A model generated the notes under the pieces. It searched no databases and was not told the origin of the DNA. It saw nothing but the letters and a program-made list of their open reading frames with translations. The position numbers and the translations under genes were made by a program. Below, piece by piece: positions 26,235 to 33,636 of a stretch of DNA of 58,330 nucleotides (position 1 is the first letter of the stretch; the number at the start of each line of letters is the position of its first letter). The stretch comes from an uncultured Eubacteriales bacterium (lineage in GTDB: Bacteria > Bacillota > Clostridia > Oscillospirales > CAG-272), in contig CAKSDP010000011.1 of NCBI GenBank assembly GCA_934446065.1, forward strand, positions 1 through 58,330, given 5' to 3'.

Positions 26235-27965
26235 TCAGTCGCGTCCGTGAAGTTCGTCCATCTTGTCGGAGTAGTCGTTGAAGATCTTCTCGACCTCGCG
26301 CCAGTCCTCGCCGGAGAAGTTGATGACCCAGTCGTTGGAGAACTGATAGATGTCGGGAATACCAAGCTCGGGCGCGTGGCGGTAGAAGCGCATCGCGTCG
26401 TCGTGATCTGCGAGGTTTACCGAGTCGGTGTCGATCGAGATTCCGGGCATCGCGGCATCAAAGAGCTTTGCGCGCAGACGCATGGTCTCGGTCTCGTTGC
26501 GGCAGGTCCAAGCGTAGTCGTGAAGTCTCGCCTGGTCGCACACCTCAGCAAAGTAAGGATGGCAGGGGGAAGCGTTGATGAGCGCATCCGGCTTTACTTC
26601 CTTCGCGGTCTCGTAAATGAGCTTGTACAACTCCTTTGTCATCTGCGTGCCGTACTTGCCGCCCGCAGATTTTGCGCACTTGCCGTAAGGCATTACGAGC
26701 GAGTAGTCAAGCTTGAAGCCGTCGCAGTTCATGCAGCCCTCGTCGGACGAGAGAAGCGTGTAGATGATCTTCTTCAGATGCGTGCGGTACTTTTCGTTTG
26801 TCGGATCGGCATAGGGACGATAGTCAAGGCGAACGCGCTCCATGTTGTACGGAACACCGTCGCCGTCCATTACCTCATCCTCGGGAAGTCCCTCGCCGCC
26901 CCACAGTCTGAACCACAGAAGCGTGTGGATTCCGCGCGAGTGCATCTCATCGGTGAACGCACGCATATCGGGCCATCTCTCGGGATCGGGCAGGCACTCG
27001 CCGTAGGTCTTCTGCCACTTGTCGTCGATTATGAGGATCGTCGGGCGAATGCCGTGATCCTGTATCATGCCGGCGATCTTCGTGTATACCTTCTGATTTG
27101 CACGACCCTGCTGCGACCAGCCTTCGTCCTCCTGAACCTCTTGCTCGTTCCATCCGCAGACGATCGGACCGTACCACCAACGCGGTGCGCCCGAATAGTC
27201 TCTGCGCCGGCAAAGACCGGACGAGTAGTTGTATTCGCAGTATTTGCGGACAACGTCAATGTCGTCGCAGCCGAAGAATCCGCGGATCATCGGCAGCTCA
27301 AATTCACCGTCCACCTTGGTGTGTCCCTCAAGATCGGTTGATACGTGGAACGTTGATTTTTTGCCGAAGCTGCGCAGATTGTAGTCGTAGTGAATGAAGT
27401 TGTATTCGCCGTCTTTTGCGAAAAGTCCGAGTCCGAAGCGTCCCGAAAGCTCCTCCGTGCGGAACGAGAAGCAGTACGGCGGCGGAATCAGAAGCTCGAA
27501 GAACGAGCGGTATTCGACTCCTGCCGGGCGATTGAGATATCTCTCGGGCGAGCAGCCGGGGCACGGCACGAAATATTCGCAGAACTGATACGAGGATGAG
27601 TGTGCGCCGCCCTCGTCGTTCTCGCCGCCGCTGAAATATTCGACACGACCGACGTTTCCGCAACCGATCAGCTTCGCCTTGTAGTTGAAGCCGCTAACGT
27701 CGCACGTGAGCGTGTATTCCTTTTTCCAGAGACCGCCCTCGGCAGTCCAACGGTAGTTCTGATAGTCGATCTTCTCAAACGACGTGATGTGCTCGCCGCT
27801 GTCAGCCGTCTCGGTGAATTCGCCGTCCTTTTCGGTGACGGTTTTTGCCATAGTCATGACGGAGAGCGATGCAATGCGTCTGCCGTCCTTCTTCACACCG
27901 ATGAAATCCTGTGAAATGTCGAGCGAATAGCCCGCGCCGTAATAGGTGTAGTTTTCCTGTGCCAT
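26235..27965 (-). CDS. Glycoside hydrolase, clan GH-D-like (GH36/GH27/GH31-type barrel), cytoplasmic
   Basis: 576 residues without a signal peptide. A beta-rich N-terminal domain (to about residue 270) precedes a TIM barrel with ILIIDDKWQKTYGECLPDPERWPDM (about 310-335), GIHTLLWFRLWG and CDGFKLDYSLVMPYGK (Asp near 419, the usual nucleophile position in KxDY/KWD motifs). A late SIDTDSVNLADHDDAMRFYRH may supply the acid/base. This pattern fits alpha-galactosidase-like enzymes, but GH31-type specificity cannot be excluded. It is the first gene of an operon with the DUF4838 lipoprotein, suggesting intracellular trimming of imported oligosaccharides. Confidence 0.6.
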   Translation of the reverse strand: MAQENYTYYGAGYSLDISQDFIGVKKDGRRIASLSVMTMAKTVTEKDGEFTETADSGEHITSFEKIDYQNYRWTAEGGLWKKEYTLTCDVSGFNYKAKLIGCGNVGRVEYFSGGENDEGGAHSSSYQFCEYFVPCPGCSPERYLNRPAGVEYRSFFELLIPPPYCFSFRTEELSGRFGLGLFAKDGEYNFIHYDYNLRSFGKKSTFHVSTDLEGHTKVDGEFELPMIRGFFGCDDIDVVRKYCEYNYSSGLCRRRDYSGAPRWWYGPIVCGWNEQEVQEDEGWSQQGRANQKVYTKIAGMIQDHGIRPTILIIDDKWQKTYGECLPDPERWPDMRAFTDEMHSRGIHTLLWFRLWGGEGLPEDEVMDGDGVPYNMERVRLDYRPYADPTNEKYRTHLKKIIYTLLSSDEGCMNCDGFKLDYSLVMPYGKCAKSAGGKYGTQMTKELYKLIYETAKEVKPDALINASPCHPYFAEVCDQARLHDYAWTCRNETETMRLRAKLFDAAMPGISIDTDSVNLADHDDAMRFYRHAPELGIPDIYQFSNDWVINFSGEDWREVEKIFNDYSDKMDELHGRD

Positions 27966-28030
27966 GTCTGTACCTTTCCTGTGCCGCGCCGTCTCAGACC
28001 GCGCAAATCAAATAAAATATTAACAATATT

Positions 28031-28059
28031 ATTATAAGGTGTAAACGGGACGATGTCAA
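28031..28059 (-). promoter_or_regulatory. Sigma-A promoter of the GH-D-like/DUF4838 operon
   Basis: On the minus strand TTGACA, a 17-base spacer and TATAAT, about 65 bases before the start codon. On the plus strand the spacer reads TGTAAACG, a half-site like those bound by LacI/CcpA-family regulators; that last point is only suggestive. Confidence 0.8.
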
Positions 28060-28158
28060 GGAATAGCAGAAATTTGCACTAAAAATTGCGCGGAACGCGC
28101 ACGATTTTGGAGCATATGTTTTCTGCGGGAATAAATTTCATAAAAATCGGCTCCGGTA

Positions 28159-28187
28159 TTGCAATCCAATTGTGCATTTGCTATAAT
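28159..28187 (+). promoter_or_regulatory. Sigma-A promoter of DUF4091 gene 1, with 5'-end mini hairpin
   Basis: TTGCAA, 17-base spacer, TATAAT. About six bases after the expected transcript start, GGGTA-TTTT-TACCC (28200-28213) can fold into a small stem. Confidence 0.75.
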
Positions 28188-28235
28188 AACAGTAAAGTAG
28201 GGTATTTTTACCCAAATTCAGAGAGGTACTTTCTT

Positions 28236-30362
28236 ATGAATAAGAAAATTCTGTCTGCAATTCTTGCGTGCGCGATGCTTTTTGCGGCATCTCCCGCCGT
28301 TATCGCGGAGGACTCCGGACTTGCGCTTAAGGCGGAATCACACCTGAAGCTCGACCGCGAGACGGGCTACATGCACGGTATCGACGGTATCCCCACGGTC
28401 GCAGAGCTTGCGAAGAATTTTGAGAGCCCGATCACCGTCAAATCGGCATCCGGAGAGTCAAAGGCGGACGACAAGCTCGTTGCCTGCGACGATGTTATAT
28501 CGAGCGGAAACGATTCTCTGAAGGCGCTCATCTACGGCGATGTTAACCGCGACGGCAAGGTCAGCATCGGTGACGCAATCGATGTTCTGAAGATCATTGC
28601 CGGATGGGATACGACCGTGAACAAGGATGCAGCCGACGTCGAGAAGGACGGCAAGGTCAACGTTTCCGACGCGATCAAGCTGCTCAAGTACGTCGCCAAT
28701 TGGAGCGATATCTCGCTCGGCAACGTCCGCATGGTGCTTGATAACTCGAAGCAGACCGCTCCGTCCGAGGACAGTCGGATCAATATGTACTTCGCATCGA
28801 TGATGAAGAAGATCGCACGCGAAAACACCACGCCCACCGGCAATAACGCGTTCAAGATGAGCCTTGCGCGAAACGAGTCCGAGTCGTGCCAGGTGATCCT
28901 TGCGGCATCGGAGGATAAAGAGGGGCTTTCGGCGGAGATATCCGATTTCGAGTACGAGTACGGCGGCCATTCCCTTAAAGCTCATCTGAACTGGGAGCAC
29001 TACTATAAAATATACGTCACAGACAAGGTGTCGGGAATGAAGCGCGAGCAACTGAACGACCTGCTCCTCGCCGGAGAGGGATATTATCCCGAAGCCCTGC
29101 CCGAGATGGCGGAAACGTTTGAGCTTGCGGCGAATAAGTCTCAGGGTATACAGATCACCGCCACGGCGGATAAGGATTCGCCTGCCGGAATGTACCGCGC
29201 GGCGCTTAATATCAAAAACGCAGCGGGCGATGTAGTCAAGACCGCATACGTCTATGCGTATGTCTGGGATTTCACCCTCCCCGATACTCCGTACAGCGCG
29301 TCCGCGTTCAGCCTGTGCAGATACGATCTTTATGCCTATACAAGAGAATACGACAACATTGATTTGTATAAAGAATTCTACGATTTTCTGCTCGACTACA
29401 ATCTTTCGGCGTACAATCTGCCGTATGATGTCACAACTCCCGAGGGAGAGGCGTATATGAACGATCCGCGCGTGTCCGCGTTTGTCATATCCGGCATGGA
29501 GGAGGCGTATGCCGGCGAGATGCACCACAGCGACGAGTATATCGTCGAGGCTTACAACAAGATCATAAATAATCCGGAGTGGGAGAAAAAGGGATACTTC
29601 TACTATACGGATGAGCCTTACGAGACCGGACTCTATAACGTCAAGACAAGATGGGAGTACCTCCGCGATCTGCTCGGCACCGACAATTTCCGCAATCTTA
29701 CGCCGCTTGCGTCAAATACGTCATACCCCGACAAGGAATGCCAGCGCAACGGCATTGACCCCGTCGAGTATATAAAACCGTATATCAACCTGTGGTGCCC
29801 GCAGTCTGGTGCGTTCCTTGATTACGCCGACGGCGGCAAATGGAGCTCGGCGCGAAGCGTGCAGGATTACGGCAATTTCAGTACGCGATCAAAGGAGTTC
29901 CGCGACCGCGGCGACGAGATGTGGTGGTACGTCTGCTGCGCTCCCGAGTTCCCGTATGCAAATCTGTTCTTCTGGTATCAGGGCATCGTGATCCGCGATC
30001 TTCTGTGGCAGCAGTATATGTGCGATATTGACGGACTCCTCTACTACGGAACCTCCGTCGGTTGGGATAAGGTCTCCTCCCGCAGATATGACTCGGAGAA
30101 CGGCGACGGTCTGCTTCTCTACTACGGTCAACTCTACGGACAGAGAGGACCCGTCGCATCGTGGAGACTCGTGCAGCTCCGCGACGCGTTTGACGACTTC
30201 GATTACCTCCGCATGGCAGAGGAGCTTTGCGGCAGAGAGACGGTCATGAAGGTCGTCGGCAGAGTGACCACGAATCTTCTCAAATTCACAGAGGACGTGA
30301 ACGTTCTCGAGGCGTGCCGCGCCGAGATCGCCGAAATGATCGTTGCGGCACAGGCAAAATAA
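28236..30362 (+). CDS. Secreted DUF4091 protein with N-terminal dockerin, copy 1
   Basis: 708 residues from the ATG at 28236, which gives an immediate signal peptide (KKILSAILACAMLFAASPAVIA) behind GAGAGG. A roughly 50-residue linker precedes a dockerin (GDVNRDGKVSIGDAIDVLK, DVEKDGKVNVSDAIKLLK) at about residues 98-160, so the dockerin is N-terminal. Next come a beta-sandwich-like region and a DUF4091 barrel domain (YFYYTDEPYE, YINLWCPQSG, DEMWWYVCCAPEFPYANLF, YMCDIDGLLYYG, LVQLRDAFDDFDYLRMAEEL). DUF4091 proteins are putative glycosidases; TDEPY may include catalytic acids. A paralogue follows, sharing 280 bases of perfect identity in the dockerin part. Confidence 0.75.
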   Translation: MNKKILSAILACAMLFAASPAVIAEDSGLALKAESHLKLDRETGYMHGIDGIPTVAELAKNFESPITVKSASGESKADDKLVACDDVISSGNDSLKALIYGDVNRDGKVSIGDAIDVLKIIAGWDTTVNKDAADVEKDGKVNVSDAIKLLKYVANWSDISLGNVRMVLDNSKQTAPSEDSRINMYFASMMKKIARENTTPTGNNAFKMSLARNESESCQVILAASEDKEGLSAEISDFEYEYGGHSLKAHLNWEHYYKIYVTDKVSGMKREQLNDLLLAGEGYYPEALPEMAETFELAANKSQGIQITATADKDSPAGMYRAALNIKNAAGDVVKTAYVYAYVWDFTLPDTPYSASAFSLCRYDLYAYTREYDNIDLYKEFYDFLLDYNLSAYNLPYDVTTPEGEAYMNDPRVSAFVISGMEEAYAGEMHHSDEYIVEAYNKIINNPEWEKKGYFYYTDEPYETGLYNVKTRWEYLRDLLGTDNFRNLTPLASNTSYPDKECQRNGIDPVEYIKPYINLWCPQSGAFLDYADGGKWSSARSVQDYGNFSTRSKEFRDRGDEMWWYVCCAPEFPYANLFFWYQGIVIRDLLWQQYMCDIDGLLYYGTSVGWDKVSSRRYDSENGDGLLLYYGQLYGQRGPVASWRLVQLRDAFDDFDYLRMAEELCGRETVMKVVGRVTTNLLKFTEDVNVLEACRAEIAEMIVAAQAK
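28428..28707 (+). repeat. 280 bp segment identical to 30757-31036 (copy 1)
   Basis: By direct comparison I find no mismatch over this stretch, which encodes the linker end and the dockerin of both tandem DUF4091 genes. The identity falls off on both sides (first mismatches at 28427 and 28708), while the rest of the two genes is clearly diverged. Confidence 0.9.
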
Positions 30363-30401
30363 GAACTCCGTGTTGCGTAGATTTTAACAATTTTTATTTG
30401 C

Positions 30402-30409
30402 AAACGTTT
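30402..30409 (+). promoter_or_regulatory. Possible LacI/CcpA-family operator core
   Basis: AAACGTTT, a self-complementary match to the AANCGNTT core, lies 15 bases before the -35 of DUF4091 gene 2. The flanks match the cre consensus only on one side, so this is weak. Confidence 0.25.
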
Positions 30410-30423
30410 CTTTCATAATCCTC

Positions 30424-30452
30424 TTGCACTTTTCGTCCCGCTTTGTTATAAT
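30424..30452 (+). promoter_or_regulatory. Sigma-A promoter of DUF4091 gene 2, with 5'-end mini hairpin
   Basis: TTGCAC, 17-base spacer, TATAAT. GGGGC-GATTTT-GCCCC (30464-30479) starts at about the same distance from the expected transcript start as the GGGTA/TACCC stem of copy 1. Confidence 0.75.
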
Positions 30453-30507
30453 GACTACAAGGCGGGGCGATTTTGCCCCAATACATTTTCTGAAAGGTAC
30501 AAAAGTC

Positions 30508-32709
30508 ATGGCAAAAAAAATATTGTCCGGCATACTTGTGTGTGCAATGCTGCTTTGTGCGGCAACGGCATCGTTTGCTGACAGCGTTCCCGGCTTTGAT
30601 ATTGACGCAGGGGATGATAGCGGCGATACCGGCGGCGACGGAACCGGACTTGCGCTTAAGGCGGAATCACACCTAAAGCTCGACCGCGAGACGGGCTACG
30701 TGGACGGGATCGACGGTATCCCCACGGTCGCAGAGCTTGCGAAGAATTTTGAGGGTCCGATCACCGTCAAATCGGCATCCGGAGAGTCAAAGGCGGACGA
30801 CAAGCTCGTTGCCTGCGACGATGTTATATCGAGCGGAAACGATTCTCTGAAGGCGCTCATCTACGGCGATGTTAACCGCGACGGCAAGGTCAGCATCGGT
30901 GACGCAATCGATGTTCTGAAGATCATTGCCGGATGGGATACGACCGTGAACAAGGATGCAGCCGACGTCGAGAAGGACGGCAAGGTCAACGTTTCCGACG
31001 CGATCAAGCTGCTCAAGTACGTCGCCAATTGGAGCGGTATCTCGCTCGGCAACGTCCGCATGGTCCCCGATTATTCAAAGCAGATCGCTCCCGCAGAGGA
31101 TCGCGATATCGAGATCTCGTTCGCGATGATGATGAAGTCGATCGACCGCGCTCAGACAAAGAACATCGGTGATCCTGCGTTCAAGATGAGCCTTGCCCGC
31201 AACGAGTACGAGTCGTGCCAGGCGATCCTCGTCTCTTCCGCCGCAAAGGAAGGGCTTTCGGCTGAGCTTTCCGATTTTGAGTACGAGTACGGCGGAGCTA
31301 CCCTCAAGGGTCAGCTTAACTGGGCTGTCTATTACGATTACTACAAGTTCTACGATCTCAAGAGCGCAAACGTAGATAACCATGGCGGCGATGCGTTCCC
31401 CGAGGCTATGCTGAAGATGGCGTCTTCGTTCGAGCTCACTGCAAATAAGTCGCAGTGTATCCAGGTCACGGCAAAATCCGAGAAGGATTCGCCTGCCGGA
31501 ATGTACCGCGCAACGCTGAATATCAAAAACGCAGCCGGTGAGGTAGTCAAGACCGCATACGTCTACGCGTATGTTTGGGATTTCACCCTTCCCGATACTC
31601 CGTACAGCGCATCGCTGATCGGTCTGTCTGCGTACACGCTCTACTCGACGACGAAGAAGTATTACGACAATACCATGTATCAGGAGTATTACGAGTTCCT
31701 GCTCGAGCACAACCTTTCCGCATACCTTCTTCCCGATATGCTCAATACCGAGCTTGGTGAGCAGTACATGAGCGACCCCCGCGTCACTGCGTTTGTCATC
31801 GCGGGAATGTCTGACAAGTACGGCGCAATGATGAGCCGCGACGATGAGTATATCGCAGAGGTATATCCGAAGGTCGCAGCAAATCCCGAGTGGAAGAAAA
31901 AAGGCCTGTTCTATATGACGGATGAGCCGTGGGGCGCTAACCTCGAAGATGTAAAGAACGGTTACGAGCGTATCAAGCGCGTTACCGGAACGGACGACTT
32001 CCGTAACATGACTCCCTTCGGATTCAGCTGGTACGGTGAGCGTCAAAACCTGATCGATTCATTCGAGTACATGAAGCCGTATATCAATGTCTGGTGTCCT
32101 ATTTCGTCGGCGTATACCGATTGGGAAAAGGGTAATTTGCTTACCCGTAAAATGCTGAATTATGGTATGGGAAGTTACCAGTGGGGCGACGGATATGCAA
32201 ATCAGAAGCTCGGACCGTTTGTGGATCGCATGAATGAAATGCGCGAAAGAGGAGACGAGGCATGGTGGTACATCTGCATCGGTCCTTGGTATCCGATGCC
32301 GAATATCTTTGCAAGCTATGACGGAGCTCCGATCCATGACGTAATGTGGCAGCAGTTTCTCTACGATATTGACGGATTCCTGTATTATTCAACTCAGAAT
32401 CATTGGGATACAGTCAACAGATACCGCTTTGATATCGGTGACGGCGACGGAACGCTTCTCTATGCGGGCGAAATGCTCGGTTCCGAGGGACCCGTTGCAT
32501 CGTGGAGACTTGTACAGCTCCGTGACGCATTCGACGAGTTCGACTATATGCGTATGGCTGAAGAGCTGTGCGGCAGAGACGCGGTTCTCGAGGTCGTATA
32601 TAAGGTTACGACCGGCATGACCGAGTTCACCGAGGATCCCATGGTGATCGACGCTTGCCGTACAGAGCTTGCTCAGATGATAATTGACGCACAGGCAAAT
32701 ATGTCCTGA
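30508..32709 (+). CDS. Secreted DUF4091 protein with N-terminal dockerin, copy 2
   Basis: 733 residues from the ATG at 30508 (GAAAGG upstream). The signal peptide is AKKILSGILVCAMLLCAATASFA, then an acidic Gly/Asp linker (DIDAGDDSGDTGGDGTG) not present in copy 1. The dockerin region is nearly identical to copy 1, and the DUF4091 barrel is diverged but colinear (LFYMTDEPWG, YINVWCPISS, DEAWWYICIGPWYPMPNIF, YDIDGFLYYS, LVQLRDAFDEFDYMRMAEEL). It has its own promoter. The product is probably exported and docked to a cohesin; substrate unknown. Confidence 0.75.
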   Translation: MAKKILSGILVCAMLLCAATASFADSVPGFDIDAGDDSGDTGGDGTGLALKAESHLKLDRETGYVDGIDGIPTVAELAKNFEGPITVKSASGESKADDKLVACDDVISSGNDSLKALIYGDVNRDGKVSIGDAIDVLKIIAGWDTTVNKDAADVEKDGKVNVSDAIKLLKYVANWSGISLGNVRMVPDYSKQIAPAEDRDIEISFAMMMKSIDRAQTKNIGDPAFKMSLARNEYESCQAILVSSAAKEGLSAELSDFEYEYGGATLKGQLNWAVYYDYYKFYDLKSANVDNHGGDAFPEAMLKMASSFELTANKSQCIQVTAKSEKDSPAGMYRATLNIKNAAGEVVKTAYVYAYVWDFTLPDTPYSASLIGLSAYTLYSTTKKYYDNTMYQEYYEFLLEHNLSAYLLPDMLNTELGEQYMSDPRVTAFVIAGMSDKYGAMMSRDDEYIAEVYPKVAANPEWKKKGLFYMTDEPWGANLEDVKNGYERIKRVTGTDDFRNMTPFGFSWYGERQNLIDSFEYMKPYINVWCPISSAYTDWEKGNLLTRKMLNYGMGSYQWGDGYANQKLGPFVDRMNEMRERGDEAWWYICIGPWYPMPNIFASYDGAPIHDVMWQQFLYDIDGFLYYSTQNHWDTVNRYRFDIGDGDGTLLYAGEMLGSEGPVASWRLVQLRDAFDEFDYMRMAEELCGRDAVLEVVYKVTTGMTEFTEDPMVIDACRTELAQMIIDAQANMS
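30757..31036 (+). repeat. 280 bp segment identical to 28428-28707 (copy 2)
   Basis: Second copy of the perfectly conserved dockerin-coding stretch; flanking mismatches at 30756 and 31037. Confidence 0.9.
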
Positions 32710-32720
32710 AAACGTTGAAG

Positions 32721-32742
32721 AAGACTGATCTCTCGGTCTTTT
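32721..32742 (+). terminator. Terminator after DUF4091 gene 2
   Basis: AAGACTGA-TCTC-TCGGTCTT (one G-U pair) followed by TTC, 12 bases past the stop codon. Confidence 0.65.
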
Positions 32743-32760
32743 CATAAACCTCCTAAAGAA

Positions 32761-32797
32761 GGAGCCGGTTCGCCGTCGCGCGCCGGCTCCTCTTCTT
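32761..32797 (+). terminator. Second hairpin downstream of DUF4091 gene 2
   Basis: GGAGCCGG pairs with CCGGCTCC across a 14-base loop, followed by TCTTCTT. Possibly a back-up terminator. Confidence 0.5.
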
Positions 32798-32861
32798 GCT
32801 TGCGGAGTCCGTAATGCCGAAGATCATCGCAGGATAAAGCTTAAAAAATACATTTTTCTCC

Positions 32862-32890
32862 TTGCGGGATGAAGATAAATAGGTTATAAT
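32862..32890 (+). promoter_or_regulatory. Promoter of pth-mfd
   Basis: TTGCGG (weak -35), 17-base spacer, TATAAT, about 90 bases before the pth start. Confidence 0.55.
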
Positions 32891-32978
32891 AATATAAAAG
32901 TTCAGAACAAACGCTCCTGTCCGACACGGATTGGGGCTTTTGGCTGTTTCAGGTACACGGCGAAAGGATCTTTTACAC

Positions 32979-33623
32979 ATGGCTGACATATTCGAGTTGT
33001 TCCGTAAAATTGCAAAAAAGGACGACGACGCGCTCGGCGCACCCGAGTATATTATTGCAGGCCTCGGCAATCCCGGGGCAAAATACGCCGCGACCCGCCA
33101 CAACGCGGGCTTTATGGCGATGGATTATCTGTCGGAGAAGATCGGAGCGGACGTCTCAAAGCTGCGCTTCAAAGCGCTTACCGCGATCACTTCGATCGAA
33201 GGACACAAGGTGCTGCTCATGAAACCGCAGACGTTTATGAATCTCTCCGGAGACAGCGTGCGCGAGGCGGCGGACTTTTACAACATCCCGCCGGAGCGGG
33301 TGATCGTGATCTCCGACGACGTCAGCCTCCCCGTAGGCCGTGTCCGCGTCCGCGGGAAAGGCTCGTCCGGCGGACAGAAGGGGCTTGAGAACATCATCCT
33401 CCGCATGGATTCCGAGAATATACCGCGCGTGCGGATCGGCGTTGGAGCACGCCCCGCTGAGTACGATATGAAGGACTGGGTGCTCGGGAAGATCCCGGAG
33501 TCCGACCGCGAGCCGTTCTTCGCGTCGCTCGGATTCGCATACGATGCAATACCGCTCATCCTTGCCGGCGACATCGACGGCGCGATGGGCAAAACCAACG
33601 GCAGAAATGCCGCAAACGGCTAA
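32979..33623 (+). CDS. pth: Peptidyl-tRNA hydrolase with N-terminal extension
   Basis: 214 residues. The catalytic core is plain: AGLGNPGAKYAATRHNAGFMAMD (His in RHNAGF), KPQTFMNLSGDSV, SDDVSLPVGRVR and KGSSGGQKGLENI. It recycles peptidyl-tRNA dropped by ribosomes. Most bacterial Pth proteins begin within a few residues of the (V/A)GLGNPG strand; here about 23 extra residues precede it (ADIFELFRKIAKKDDDALGA). No internal ATG, GTG or TTG is suitably placed to remove them, and AAAGGA precedes the ATG used. pth-mfd is the Firmicutes order. Confidence 0.93.
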   Translation: MADIFELFRKIAKKDDDALGAPEYIIAGLGNPGAKYAATRHNAGFMAMDYLSEKIGADVSKLRFKALTAITSIEGHKVLLMKPQTFMNLSGDSVREAADFYNIPPERVIVISDDVSLPVGRVRVRGKGSSGGQKGLENIILRMDSENIPRVRIGVGARPAEYDMKDWVLGKIPESDREPFFASLGFAYDAIPLILAGDIDGAMGKTNGRNAANG

Positions 33624-33636
33624 GCTCGGGGGAATT

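Noticed and set aside
26247..27341. 364-codon plus-strand open frame opposite the GH-D-like gene
   Set aside because: Val/Leu/Arg-rich shadow translation, no start signal.
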